A DNA stretch of 64,000 bases from Nocardiopsis sinuspersici. Lineage in GTDB: Bacteria > Actinomycetota > Actinomycetes > Streptosporangiales > Streptosporangiaceae. A model generated the notes under the pieces. The model did no database searches and had not been told where the DNA came from. It saw only the letters and a program-made list of their open reading frames with translations. Shown here one piece after another: positions 25,415-33,288 of the stretch (position 1 is the stretch's first letter; each line of letters opens with the position of its first letter). The stretch spans positions 124,001 to 188,000 of the forward strand of contig VWVT01000008.1 of assembly GCA_008638415.1 (NCBI GenBank), given 5' to 3'. A program made the position numbers and the translations under genes.

Positions 25415-26148
25415 ACGCCGTGGGCGGGCGACCGGCCCTGGCCGCCGGCGCGTGCGCGCAGGTGGCGGTACTGGTGGTACTCACGGTGACCGCGGACCTG
25501 GGAACGGCCGGCTGGGCGGCGGGAACCGCCTACCTGCTGACGGGGGCGGCGGTGCTGGCATGGGCGATGCGTCGCGCGGGCCACGACGCCCTGGGCCCCG
25601 CCGACCTGGTGACACTGGTGCGGTCGGTGCTCATCGGCGCGGTGACCGCGCTGGTGGCCGACGGCGGTCCCGTGTGGCCGGTGGTGGTGCTGGCGTCGCT
25701 GGCGCTGGCGCTGGACCTGGTCGACGGGCCGGTGGCGCGAAGGACCCGGACCGAGTCGTCCTTCGGCGCGAGGTTCGACATGGAGGCCGACGCGTTCCTG
25801 ATCCTGGTGCTGAGCGTGCAGACGGCGTTCACGCTGGGGCCGTGGGTGGCGGTGATCGGTGTGACGCGGTACGTGTTCGTGCTCGCCGGATACGCGGCCC
25901 CGTGGCTGCGGGCGCCGCTGCCGCCGAGCCGGGCGCGCAAGGCGGTGGCCGCCGTCCAGGGGGTGGCCCTGGTGGCGGTCTCCGCCCGGGTACTCCCCCA
26001 CTGGGGCTCGGCCGCCGTGGCGGCCGGGGCGCTGACCGTCCTGGGGTGGTCGTTCGGCCGCGACGCCGTGTACCTGTGGCGGAACCGCCGACCGGTGGGG
26101 CCCGCCGCACCGGCCACCGGCCGGGGAAGGGAGCAAGGAGGAGTATGA
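25411..26148 (+). CDS. CDP-alcohol phosphatidyltransferase family membrane protein
   Basis: A 245-residue membrane enzyme with about six helices. The full family motif DLVDGPVARRTRTESSFGARF-D-MEA-D (about residues 100-126) fits D-x2-DG-x2-AR-x8-G-x3-D-x3-D without a mismatch, so it should transfer an alcohol phosphate from a CDP-alcohol onto an acceptor hydroxyl. TTG 25411 overlaps the ribA-like stop in a TTGA junction; GTG 25420 is the alternative start. In this operon it may attach the pathway product to a lipid or polyol, which is inference. Confidence 0.88.
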   Translation: MNAVGGRPALAAGACAQVAVLVVLTVTADLGTAGWAAGTAYLLTGAAVLAWAMRRAGHDALGPADLVTLVRSVLIGAVTALVADGGPVWPVVVLASLALALDLVDGPVARRTRTESSFGARFDMEADAFLILVLSVQTAFTLGPWVAVIGVTRYVFVLAGYAAPWLRAPLPPSRARKAVAAVQGVALVAVSARVLPHWGSAAVAAGALTVLGWSFGRDAVYLWRNRRPVGPAAPATGRGREQGGV

Positions 26149-27125
26149 GTCGTACGGCACGGGCGTTCTGGGTGAGGTCACCGGGCGAGGGCGAGATCCG
26201 CGAGAGCGTACTGCCCGCCCCCGGGCGAGGGGAGGTCCTGGTCCGCACCCTGTACTCGGGGGTGAGCCGTGCCACCGAGGCCCTGGTCTTCGGCGGAGGC
26301 GTGCCGCCGAGCCAGTACGGGCTCATGCGGGCGCCCTTCCAGGAGGGGGAGTTCGACGGCGCGGTCAAGTACGGCTACCTCAGCGTCGGGGTGGTCGAGG
26401 AGGGGCCGCCCGACCTGGTGGGGCGCACGGTGTTCGCCCTGTACCCGCACCAGACGCGGTTCGTGCTCCCGAGGGAGTCGGTGCGGCCCGTACCCGAGGA
26501 CGTCCCGGCGCGTCGGGCGGTGCTGGCCGGAGCGGTGGAGACGGCGGTGAACGCGCTGTGGGACGCCCCTCCCCTGCTGGGCGACCGGCTGACGGTGGTC
26601 GGCGCCGGAATGGTGGGCTGCTGCGTGGCGCGCCTGGCCGCCGGGGTTCCGGGAGTGCGGGTGCAACTGGTGGACGTGGACCCCGCGCGGGCGCGGGTCG
26701 CCGAGCGGCTCGGCGTGGAGTTCGCCCTGCCGGAGGAGGCCGGAAGCGAACGCGACCGGGTCTTCCACACCAGCGCCACCGAGGCCGGGCTGGCGCGTTC
26801 CCTGGAGCTGGTCGCGGCCGAGGGCGAGGTGGTCGAGCTGAGCTGGTACGGCGACCGGCGGGTCAGCGTACCGCTGGGCGAGTACTTCCACTCGCGCCGT
26901 CTGACCGTGCGCTCCAGCCAGGTCGGCACGGTCGCCCCCGCGCGCGGGGGCCGGCGCGGCCACGGCGACCGGCTCGACCTGGCCCTGGAACTGCTCGCCG
27001 ATCCCGCCTTCGACATGCTCGTCACCGGTGAGAGCCCCTTCGAGGAACTGCCGTCGGTGATGCCGCGCCTGGCCGGGGGCAGCCTGCCCGCACTGTGCCA
27101 CCTGATCGTCCATCCGCGGCCGTGA
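26145..27125 (+). CDS. MDR-superfamily dehydrogenase lacking catalytic zinc ligands
   Basis: A 326-residue medium-chain dehydrogenase. The N-terminal GroES-like domain has TLYSGVSRATEALVF where zinc enzymes carry a Cys-Gly-Thr-Asp, and KYGYLSVGVVEEG where they carry Gly-His-Glu, so the catalytic zinc site is missing, as in BchC-like relatives. The nucleotide site GAGMVG (about 150-155) with acidic VDVD at the end of strand 2 suggests NAD. ATG 26145 has AAGGAGGAG and overlaps the upstream stop (ATGA). Its place between the phosphotransferase and PTPS-like genes suggests a redox step on the pathway intermediate. Confidence 0.85.
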   Translation: MSRTARAFWVRSPGEGEIRESVLPAPGRGEVLVRTLYSGVSRATEALVFGGGVPPSQYGLMRAPFQEGEFDGAVKYGYLSVGVVEEGPPDLVGRTVFALYPHQTRFVLPRESVRPVPEDVPARRAVLAGAVETAVNALWDAPPLLGDRLTVVGAGMVGCCVARLAAGVPGVRVQLVDVDPARARVAERLGVEFALPEEAGSERDRVFHTSATEAGLARSLELVAAEGEVVELSWYGDRRVSVPLGEYFHSRRLTVRSSQVGTVAPARGGRRGHGDRLDLALELLADPAFDMLVTGESPFEELPSVMPRLAGGSLPALCHLIVHPRP

Positions 27126-27161
27126 GCGTCCGCGACCGACCACCACCGAGGGAGCGCACTC

Positions 27162-27545
27162 GTGTACAGCGTCACCGTCCGCGACCACATCATGGTCGCC
27201 CACAGTTTCCGCGGCGAGGTGTTCGGCCCCGCCCAGGGGCTGCACGGGGCCACGTTCGTCGTGGACGCCACCTTCCGCCGCCGTGAACTGGACGAGGACA
27301 ACATCGTGGTGGACATCGGCCTGGCCACACGGGAGCTGAAGGCCGTGCTCGCCGGACTCGACTACCGCAACCTGGACGAGGATCCCGACTTCGCCGGGGT
27401 GAACACCAGCACCGAGTTCCTGGCCGGGGTGATCGCGGACCGCCTGGTGGAGCGCCTCGACGCGCGGGCGCGCGGACTGGACGGGATCGCGGTGACCCTG
27501 CACGAGTCGCACGTGGCCTGGGCCGGCCACGAACGGGACCTGTGA
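27162..27545 (+). CDS. PTPS/QueD-fold protein with lost catalytic residues
   Basis: A 127-residue T-fold protein of the 6-pyruvoyltetrahydropterin synthase family. VAHSF keeps the first zinc His (His14), but the Cys-x3-His-Gly-His motif reads A-QGL-HGA, so the catalytic Cys and third zinc His are gone, and the Asp-His pair reads LDYRNLDED, so the catalytic His is Tyr. The substrate-anchoring Glu is kept in TLHESHVAW near the C-terminus. It may bind a pterin or pyrimidine without the classical chemistry. GTG 27162 has GAGGGAG upstream; the next gene overlaps its stop by 4 bp. Confidence 0.88.
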   Translation: MYSVTVRDHIMVAHSFRGEVFGPAQGLHGATFVVDATFRRRELDEDNIVVDIGLATRELKAVLAGLDYRNLDEDPDFAGVNTSTEFLAGVIADRLVERLDARARGLDGIAVTLHESHVAWAGHERDL

Positions 27546-28615
27546 CCACGGTCGTCGTCGTACCACCGGACTCGGTGCCCAGCGGCGGCAACACCTACGA
27601 CCGGCGCCTGGCCGGAGCGCTCACCGGGCTGGGACGGCCGGTGCGCCGGATCGTCGTCCACGGGGACTGGCCCCGCGCGGACGCCGGTGCCCGCGCCGGG
27701 CTCTCGCGCGTGCTGGCGGAGGTCCCCGACGGCGCGACGGCGGTCCTGGACGGACTCGTCGCCTGCGGCGTCCCCGAGGTCCTGCTCCCCCACGTGTCCA
27801 GGCTGCGGCTGGTGGTCCTGGTACACCTGCCGCTGGCCGAGGGAAACGGCCTGTCCCCCGAGGCCGCGCGCGACCTGGACGCCCGGGAGCGGCGGGTGCT
27901 GCGCGCGGCCGCGGCCGTGGTGGCCACCAGCCGGTGGTCGGCACGGCGGGTGGCCGGCCACCACGGGCTGGACCGGGTACACGTGGTCGAGCCGGGTGTG
28001 GACCCGGCGCCGCTCGCCCCCGGCGGGGACGGCACCCGGCTGCTGTGCGTGGCGTCGTTGACCCCGCGCAAGGGCCACGACCTGCTGCTGGCCGCGCTGG
28101 CCCGGCTGGATTCCCTGGAGTGGGAGTGCTCGTGCGTCGGTCCGGTCGGAGACCTGTCGGCCGACACGGGCGCGTCGGCCGCCTACGCCCGGTACCTGCG
28201 CGCCCTGTGCCGCGACCTCGGCCTCCAAGGCCGGGTGTCCTTTGCCGGCGAGCTCCGGGGAGAGGGGTTGTCCGCGGCCTACGCCCGCTCCGACCTGCTG
28301 GTGCTGCCCTCGCGCGGGGAGACCTACGGCATGGTCGTGACCGAGGCGCTGGCGCACGGCGTCCCTGTGGTGGCCGGCGAGGTGGGCGGTGTGCCCGAGG
28401 CCCTGGGCCGCGACCCCCGGGGGGAGCGGCCCGGCGTGCTCGTCCCGCCCGGGGACGCCTCCGCGCTGGCCGAGGCGCTGCGCCGCTGGCTGACCAGGGA
28501 GGACCTGCGTGGGCAACTGCGGTGTTCCGCCCGTCTGCGGCGGGAGGGATTGGCAGGATGGGAGCGGGCGGCACGGGACATGGCCGCCGTTCTGGACCAT
28601 GGGGAGCCGCGTTGA
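27542..28615 (+). CDS. GT4-type glycosyltransferase
   Basis: A 357-residue GT-B glycosyltransferase. The N-terminal domain has a Gly-rich loop ([15 protein letters not shown]), and the C-terminal nucleotide-sugar domain starts at [20 protein letters not shown] (about 170-190) with the E-x7-E motif in [24 protein letters not shown] (about 260-283). No signal or membrane segment, so it should work on the cytoplasmic face. GTG 27542 overlaps the PTPS-like stop (GTGA). Operon position implies a sugar is added to the pathway product. Confidence 0.9.
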   Translation: MTTVVVVPPDSVPSGGNTYDRRLAGALTGLGRPVRRIVVHGDWPRADAGARAGLSRVLAEVPDGATAVLDGLVACGVPEVLLPHVSRLRLVVLVHLPLAEGNGLSPEAARDLDARERRVLRAAAAVVATSRWSARRVAGHHGLDRVHVVEPGVDPAPLAPGGDGTRLLCVASLTPRKGHDLLLAALARLDSLEWECSCVGPVGDLSADTGASAAYARYLRALCRDLGLQGRVSFAGELRGEGLSAAYARSDLLVLPSRGETYGMVVTEALAHGVPVVAGEVGGVPEALGRDPRGERPGVLVPPGDASALAEALRRWLTREDLRGQLRCSARLRREGLAGWERAARDMAAVLDHGEPR

Positions 28616-29400
28616 GTACCACCGGGGTTCCGGCGTTCACGCCGGAGTGGCTGGCGCTTCGGGAGAACGCCGACGCCGAGGCGCGCGCCACGGAGCCGCC
28701 CACGCTCCTGTACGGACACGGGCGGGTGGTGGCCGACCTGGGGTGCGGGACGGGTGCGCTGGGGCGCTGGCTGGCGCCGCGCCTGCCCGGGCCGCAGCGC
28801 TGGGTGCTCTTCGACCGCGACCAGGCCCTGCTGGACCTGGCCCGGGACGCGGTGCCCGCCGCCGAGGTGGTCACACGGCGGCTCGACCTGGCCTCGCTGC
28901 GGGCCGCCGGCCTGCGCGAGGTCACTCTGGTGGTGGCCTCGGCACTGCTGGACCTGCTCACCCGCACGGAACTGGAGACACTCGCCGGGGCGGTCGCGGT
29001 GACGGGGTGCCCGGCACTGTTCTCGCTGTCGGTGTCGGGACGGGTGGACCTCTCCCCCGCCGACCCGCTCGACCGGGCCTTCTCCGAGGCCTTCAACGCC
29101 CACCAGCGGCGTGGGGGGCGCCTGGGCCCGGACGCCGCCGGGTTCGCCGCCACGGCCTTCGGGCACCTGGGCTACGGGGTGCGCACCTATCCGAGCCCGT
29201 GGCGGCTCGGTCGCGGTGAGGCGGAGCTGACGCGGGCCTGGCTGCGCGGCTGGGTGGGCGCGGCCGTGGACCAGGACCCGTCGCTGCCCGGCGCGGAGTA
29301 CCTGGCGCGCCGCCTGGAGGAGTGTTCCCGGGGGAGGCTGGCGGCCGTGGTCCACCACACGGACCTGCTGGCGCTGCCCCGGCCGCCGGAGGTGCGGTGA
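28612..29400 (+). CDS. SAM-dependent methyltransferase of the RibA-variant operon
   Basis: A 262-residue class I methyltransferase with motif I VADLGCGTGALGRWLA (about 40-55) and acidic FDRDQALLDLA at the end of strand 2. TTG 28612 overlaps the glycosyltransferase stop (TTGA) and has GGGGAG upstream. The next gene overlaps its stop by 4 bp. Substrate unknown; its conserved-looking position suggests that it modifies the same molecule as its neighbours. Confidence 0.85.
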   Translation: MSTTGVPAFTPEWLALRENADAEARATEPPTLLYGHGRVVADLGCGTGALGRWLAPRLPGPQRWVLFDRDQALLDLARDAVPAAEVVTRRLDLASLRAAGLREVTLVVASALLDLLTRTELETLAGAVAVTGCPALFSLSVSGRVDLSPADPLDRAFSEAFNAHQRRGGRLGPDAAGFAATAFGHLGYGVRTYPSPWRLGRGEAELTRAWLRGWVGAAVDQDPSLPGAEYLARRLEECSRGRLAAVVHHTDLLALPRPPEVR

Positions 29401-30392
29401 CCGGCGGTCGCACGCACCGTTGGTGGCCGCTGTGGGCGCGGACGCTGGCCGGGTTCGCCGTGCTGGCGGCCGTCGTGTGGTGGTACCCGCTGGAGGCCTT
29501 CACCGACGCGTTCGGGGTGGTCGGCCTCCCCGCGGTCGGGGCGGCCCTGGGCATCGGCGCGGTGACCACCGTGCTCTCGGCGGTCCGCTGGCTGACGGTG
29601 GCGCGCGGGGTGGGGCTGCGGCTGCCGCTGCGGCGCGCGGTCGCCGACTACTACCTGGCCGTGTTCCTCAACGCGGTGCTTCCCGCCGGGGTGCTCGGCG
29701 ACGTGTACCGCGCGTTCAGCCACGGCCGCTACACCGGGGACATGGGCCGTGGCGTGCGCGCGGTGGTGCTGGAGCGCATGGCGGGGCAGGCGGTACTGGC
29801 CGCCACCGGGGCGGCGCTGCTGTTCGCCCTGCCCACCGCCCTGCTCGGTTTCGGGCTGCGCGCGGTCGGGGTGACGGCGGGGGTGGTCGGACTGGTCGCC
29901 CTGGTGGTCGCCGTCGGCCTGCGCGTGGGGCGGTCCCGCCGGCCCCGGTGGTGGCGCGCCCTGCGGGCGGCGGCCGCCGACGCCCGGGCGGGCCTGTTCG
30001 TACGCGGTCCCCGGGTGCTGCTGCTGTCGGCGGCCGCGCTGACCGGCTACGTGTCGATGTTCCTGGTCGCCGCCCGTCTGGCGGGGGTCACCGCGCCCGT
30101 GCTCCAGTTGGTGCCGCTGCTGGTCCTGGCCCTGCTGGCGATGAGTGTGCCGGTCAACGTCGGCGGCTGGGGGCCGCGCGAGGCGGTCACCGCCCTGGCC
30201 TTCGGTGTGGCGGGGCTGGGCTCGCGGGAGGGGCTGACGGTGTCGGTGGTCTACGGGCTCCTGGCCCTGGTCGCCGCCCTGCCCGGCGCGGTGGTCCTGC
30301 TGGTGCGGCTTGTCCGGCGCCGCAGGGTACCCCGCGAAGGATTCGGGGAGGACGGCGAGCAGGGGCCGGCCCGTGGCGGCCGTGGCCGATGA
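29397..30392 (+). CDS. AglD2/lysylphosphatidylglycerol-synthase-type membrane protein
   Basis: A 331-residue protein with about eight transmembrane helices, of the family covering the membrane domain of lysylphosphatidylglycerol synthase (UPF0104/AglD2). The conserved NAVLPAGVLGDVYRAF (about 82-97), ERMAGQAVLA and SVPVNVGGWGPREAVTA (about 246-262) motifs are present. It may flip or transfer the lipid-linked product. GTG 29397 overlaps the methyltransferase stop. The last roughly 22 residues, rich in Gly/Arg, are encoded by sequence homologous to the opposite strand of the creatininase gene at 33.3 kb, so the original C-terminus has been replaced or extended. Confidence 0.85.
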   Translation: MTGGRTHRWWPLWARTLAGFAVLAAVVWWYPLEAFTDAFGVVGLPAVGAALGIGAVTTVLSAVRWLTVARGVGLRLPLRRAVADYYLAVFLNAVLPAGVLGDVYRAFSHGRYTGDMGRGVRAVVLERMAGQAVLAATGAALLFALPTALLGFGLRAVGVTAGVVGLVALVVAVGLRVGRSRRPRWWRALRAAAADARAGLFVRGPRVLLLSAAALTGYVSMFLVAARLAGVTAPVLQLVPLLVLALLAMSVPVNVGGWGPREAVTALAFGVAGLGSREGLTVSVVYGLLALVAALPGAVVLLVRLVRRRRVPREGFGEDGEQGPARGGRGR

Positions 30393-30495
30393 GGGACGAC
30401 CGGCCCCCGAGGGGCGCAGGGAGCCGATCCCACGGTGAGCCCGTGGTCGCGCCCACCCGTGGTGTGGCCGGCGTTCTCCCCGCCCGGCCGGGATG
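30320..30495 (-). pseudogene. Decayed copy of the creatininase gene 3' end
   Basis: This stretch aligns colinearly with 33312-33492 inside the creatininase gene: identical 16-mer at 30326/33318, 14-mer at 30374/33366, 13-mer at 30428/33424 and 12-mer at 30456/33452, with only about 4 nt net indel. The minus strand still reads AGHTTGGRDHGLTVGSAP against ADHTTGAREHMLTVGLAP in the intact protein, then goes out of frame. It overlaps the 3' end of the AglD2-like gene in convergent orientation. Confidence 0.75.
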
Positions 30496-30630
30496 GTCTC
30501 CCGTGCCCCCGTGCACCGCCACTGGTACGGCGCGTCAGCCGTTCCCGGCGAGGCGCGCGGGGACGGCGCGCGTTCGCGCGGAGTCCGCGGCCCGGGTCAC
30601 GGGTCCGGGAACGCGGGCGGCGACGGCACC

Positions 30631-31257
30631 TCAGGATGCGGTCACCGGGGACACGGCCTCCCACACGAACCCGTCCGGGTCGGTGAAGGACCCGGCGTCG
30701 CCACCGAGCACGAGCCGGTGCGATCCGGTGCCCTCGGGCGAGACGCCGACGTCCTTGGCAAGGGCTCGGTGCCTGTACAGGGCCAGCTTGACGGGGCTCG
30801 GCCCGGTGGCGAACTCGACGTACGCACGGCCGAAGCTCCTCGCCACGCCGAGGCCGCGCTCGACGTAGAACCGCTTGCTCGCGGCCACGTCCGCCACCCC
30901 CAGCAGCAGCACGATCTCGTCGACGCGCCGGGTGTCGGGACCGGTGTCCTTCTTCGCCGACGTCGCGACCTTCCAGATGGCCCCGTCCGGAGCCCGTACG
31001 ACACCGCCGTACCCCCAGAACGACTTCACGGCGGGCTTCAGCGGCGTGGCCCCGGCGCCGAGGGCGGAGCCGATGAGGCTGTCGACGGTGCCCGGCCGGG
31101 ACACCGTGAGCGCCGTCGCGAACCCGCGGAAGCCGGCCGTGGGTGCCTGCGAGGCCCGAAAACGCACCTGCGTGTCCAGGCCGAAGGCGGCGGTGTAGAA
31201 GCGGTCGGCGGCCGTGGGGTCGGCCACGTCAAGGGTGATGGATTCGATGGTCGCCAT
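30631..31257 (-). CDS. Two-domain VOC (glyoxalase/bleomycin-resistance) protein
   Basis: A 208-residue protein made of two vicinal-oxygen-chelate half-modules: residues 1-100 beginning IESITLDVADPTAADRFYTAAFGL and 105-205 with VDEIVLLLGVADVAASKRFYVERGLGV and the C-terminal FTDPDGFVWEAV. Such proteins are metal-dependent lyases or dioxygenases, or bind toxic ligands. ATG 31257 has TAGCGT seven bases upstream and no ribosome site, so it is probably leaderless. It lies in the block inserted between the creatininase remnant and the intact gene. Confidence 0.85.
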   Translation of the reverse strand: MATIESITLDVADPTAADRFYTAAFGLDTQVRFRASQAPTAGFRGFATALTVSRPGTVDSLIGSALGAGATPLKPAVKSFWGYGGVVRAPDGAIWKVATSAKKDTGPDTRRVDEIVLLLGVADVAASKRFYVERGLGVARSFGRAYVEFATGPSPVKLALYRHRALAKDVGVSPEGTGSHRLVLGGDAGSFTDPDGFVWEAVSPVTAS

Positions 31258-31677
31258 GACCGTCACGCTAGGCGTGGCCCGATGGCCGGCGCTTCTTGAT
31301 TCCTGACCGGTCCGGGCACCTGACCGGCCGCGCACGGCGAAGGCGGAAAGGGTCATCGGCACCTGTGGGGGCCGTTCTCCGAGATGCTGCCCGTCCGAAG
31401 CCCCCGGGGACCACCCGCCGCGCCCGGGTCATGCGGTACTCGTCCCCGAGCAGCTCGGGGACGAGTACGGCGCCGCCCCCGGCACCCTTCTGGTCCGATG
31501 AACGCGGGTCCCGGTCCCGCCGGGTGCGCCACACCCCCGGTCCGGACGGGGCGCGCCACCTCGCCCCGGAGGAAGCACCGCGCTGACGGGAGCAGGGACG
31601 GGACCCGGCCCCTGTCCACGCCCCGTACCCGCCCGCGCCGACGGACCCCGCCGAAGGCCCGGAGCACCGGGTGCGCG
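31258..31677. other. Intergenic region with a perfect hairpin
   Basis: 420 nt between the VOC start and the CGNR stop. Apart from the hairpin at 31436-31468 it shows no recognisable gene; frames are Arg/Pro-rich shadows. Confidence 0.45.
31436..31468. repeat. Perfect 15-bp inverted repeat
   Basis: GTACTCGTCCCCGAG (31436-31450) and its exact reverse complement (31454-31468) flank CAG. It lies 210 nt past the CGNR gene stop and 180 nt before the VOC start, without a U-tract. Terminator or protein-binding site. Confidence 0.6.
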
Positions 31678-32286
31678 TCAGCTCCCCCCGGCCTGGGCCC
31701 GCCGGGCGTAGGCCCGAGCGGCGCGGGCCCGGTCGCCACAGCGGGTGGAGCACCAGTGCCGGCGGCCGTGGCGCAGCAGGTAGCGGTTGCAGGGGGTGGA
31801 ACCACAGGCGGTCAGGCGCGCGGCGTCGGGGCCGGTGAGCAGGTCGGCGGCGTCGGAGGCGAGGGTCGCCAGGGCGTGGTCGACGATCTCGGTGACGGGG
31901 TGCGGCGTCACCCGGTAGGGACCGTCCTCGTCGTCCCACTGCAGCAGCGGGGCGGTGGGCACCTTGGTCAGCGCGTCGTTGACGGCCGTCAGAGCGGCGG
32001 GAAGGGCGGGAAGGGCCGCCACGTGCGAGGCGAACAGGGATCTGATCTGCTCGCGTAGCACGCGTAGCTGTGTGGCGCACATCTCCCGCATGCCGGCGTC
32101 GACCGGTGCCAGTCCCCGCTCGGTCAGCCATCGGTTGGCCTGCGCTGGGGCCGCGAGCAGATCCACTGAGCGCCCGCCGGGCAGGACGACCGCGCTGTTG
32201 GCGAGGTCGAGGGAGGGGTACTGCTCCGCCCCTGGCGCGGACGGCAGGTCAGGTTCTTCGGCCACGGTCTCGTCCATGGCTCTCAT
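31678..32286 (-). CDS. CGNR zinc-finger (ABATE-domain) regulator
   Basis: A 202-residue putative transcription regulator. An N-terminal ABATE domain begins around EQYPSLDLANSAVVLPGG; the C-terminal treble-clef zinc finger reads CGSTPCNRYLLRHGRRHWCSTRCGDRARAARAYARR, with four Cys and the typical RxxxAR tail. The usual CGNR tetrapeptide is varied (CNRY). It is divergent from the MBL hydrolase gene across a 76-nt region holding a palindrome, so it probably controls that gene and itself. ATG 32286 and ATG 32277 are both possible. Confidence 0.85.
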   Translation of the reverse strand: MRAMDETVAEEPDLPSAPGAEQYPSLDLANSAVVLPGGRSVDLLAAPAQANRWLTERGLAPVDAGMREMCATQLRVLREQIRSLFASHVAALPALPAALTAVNDALTKVPTAPLLQWDDEDGPYRVTPHPVTEIVDHALATLASDAADLLTGPDAARLTACGSTPCNRYLLRHGRRHWCSTRCGDRARAARAYARRAQAGGS

Positions 32287-32302
32287 GGTACAAGTTGCCC
32301 CA

Positions 32303-32354
32303 TCCGTGAGATACGGCTACCGTGCATCACGGTTGAGCCGTTCCTATCCGTGAG
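32303..32354. promoter_or_regulatory. Operator region between CGNR and MBL genes
   Basis: A 15-bp palindrome, ACCGTG-CAT-CACGGT (32319-32333), lies between two direct copies of TCCGTGAG (32303-32310 and 32347-32354). All three share CCGTG. The position in the short divergent promoter region makes it the likely binding site of the CGNR regulator. Confidence 0.5.
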
Positions 32355-32362
32355 GTGTACTC

Positions 32363-33145
32363 ATGTCCGTCGTAACCGAGCAGTTCCCCGTCCGCGTCTT
32401 CGGCGGCCCCACCGCCCTCTTCGAGTACGGCGGCCTGCGTTTCCTGACCGACCCGACCTTCGACGGCCCCGGCGACTACGGGGCGCCGGGCCGCCCGGGA
32501 CTGACCAAGACCGCGCCCTCCGCCGGCACCCCCGCCGACCTCGGCCGCGTCGACGTGGTCCTGCTCTCCCACGACGAGCACTCCGACAACCTCGACCGCT
32601 CCGGGCGTGCCCTGCTCGCCGAGGTGCCCCTCACCCTGACGACCCCCGACGGCGAACGGCGCCTCGGTGGCAACGCCAGGGGGATGGCCGACTGGGCGAC
32701 CACCGAGTTGGACCGGCCCGGCGGCGGCAGGGTCACCGTCACCGCGGTCCCCGCTCTGCACGGCCCCGGCTCGCGCGAGGAGGTCGAGCCGTTCACCGGC
32801 CAGGTCGTGGGCTTCGTCCTGACCGGTGAGGGCCTGCCCGCGGTCTACGTCAGCGGCGACAACGCCTCCCTCGAACTGGTCGGGCAGATCGCCGAGCGCT
32901 TCGCCCCGGTGGACACCGCCCTGCTGTTCGCTGGAGCCCCGAGGCTGCCCGCCCTCTTCGACGGCCGGCCCCTCGTCCTCGACAGTGCCCAGGCCGCCGA
33001 AGCCGCCCGCGTCCTGGGGGCCCGCCGCGTGGTTCCCGTCCACCACGACGGCTGGGCCCACTTCACCGAGGACGCCGACGACCTGGCCGCCGCCTTCACC
33101 GAGGCCGGCCTGGCCGACCTGTTGGACTGGGGACGGCGGGGCTGA
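32363..33145 (+). CDS. MBL-fold metallo-hydrolase
   Basis: A 260-residue metallo-beta-lactamase-fold hydrolase of the UlaG-like/L-ascorbate-lactonase type. The metal motif is LLSHDEHSDNLD (about 66-77), a variant with one extra residue compared with HxHxDH; further ligands are in AVPALHGPG (about 131), VYVSGDNASL (about 168) and VVPVHHDGW (about 233). Substrate unknown. It is divergent from the CGNR regulator and ends in a strong hairpin shared with the convergent creatininase gene. Confidence 0.88.
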   Translation: MSVVTEQFPVRVFGGPTALFEYGGLRFLTDPTFDGPGDYGAPGRPGLTKTAPSAGTPADLGRVDVVLLSHDEHSDNLDRSGRALLAEVPLTLTTPDGERRLGGNARGMADWATTELDRPGGGRVTVTAVPALHGPGSREEVEPFTGQVVGFVLTGEGLPAVYVSGDNASLELVGQIAERFAPVDTALLFAGAPRLPALFDGRPLVLDSAQAAEAARVLGARRVVPVHHDGWAHFTEDADDLAAAFTEAGLADLLDWGRRG

Positions 33146-33164
33146 TCGCCGGTGGTCCCCTTCC

Positions 33165-33193
33165 GCCCTCCGCGGCGCTTCGCCGCGGAGGGC
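33165..33193. terminator. Bidirectional hairpin between MBL and creatininase genes
   Basis: GCCCTCCGCGGCG (33165-33177) pairs perfectly with 33181-33193 around CTT. It lies between two convergent genes and probably terminates both. Confidence 0.6.
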
Positions 33194-33288
33194 CTTCGCT
33201 CGGGCCCCGCGTCCCGTGTCCACCACGGACGGGACCGGCACGGTCGGCTCGGCGTCCGGGCAGCGCGGGACCGGCGGCCCGCGCCTCC

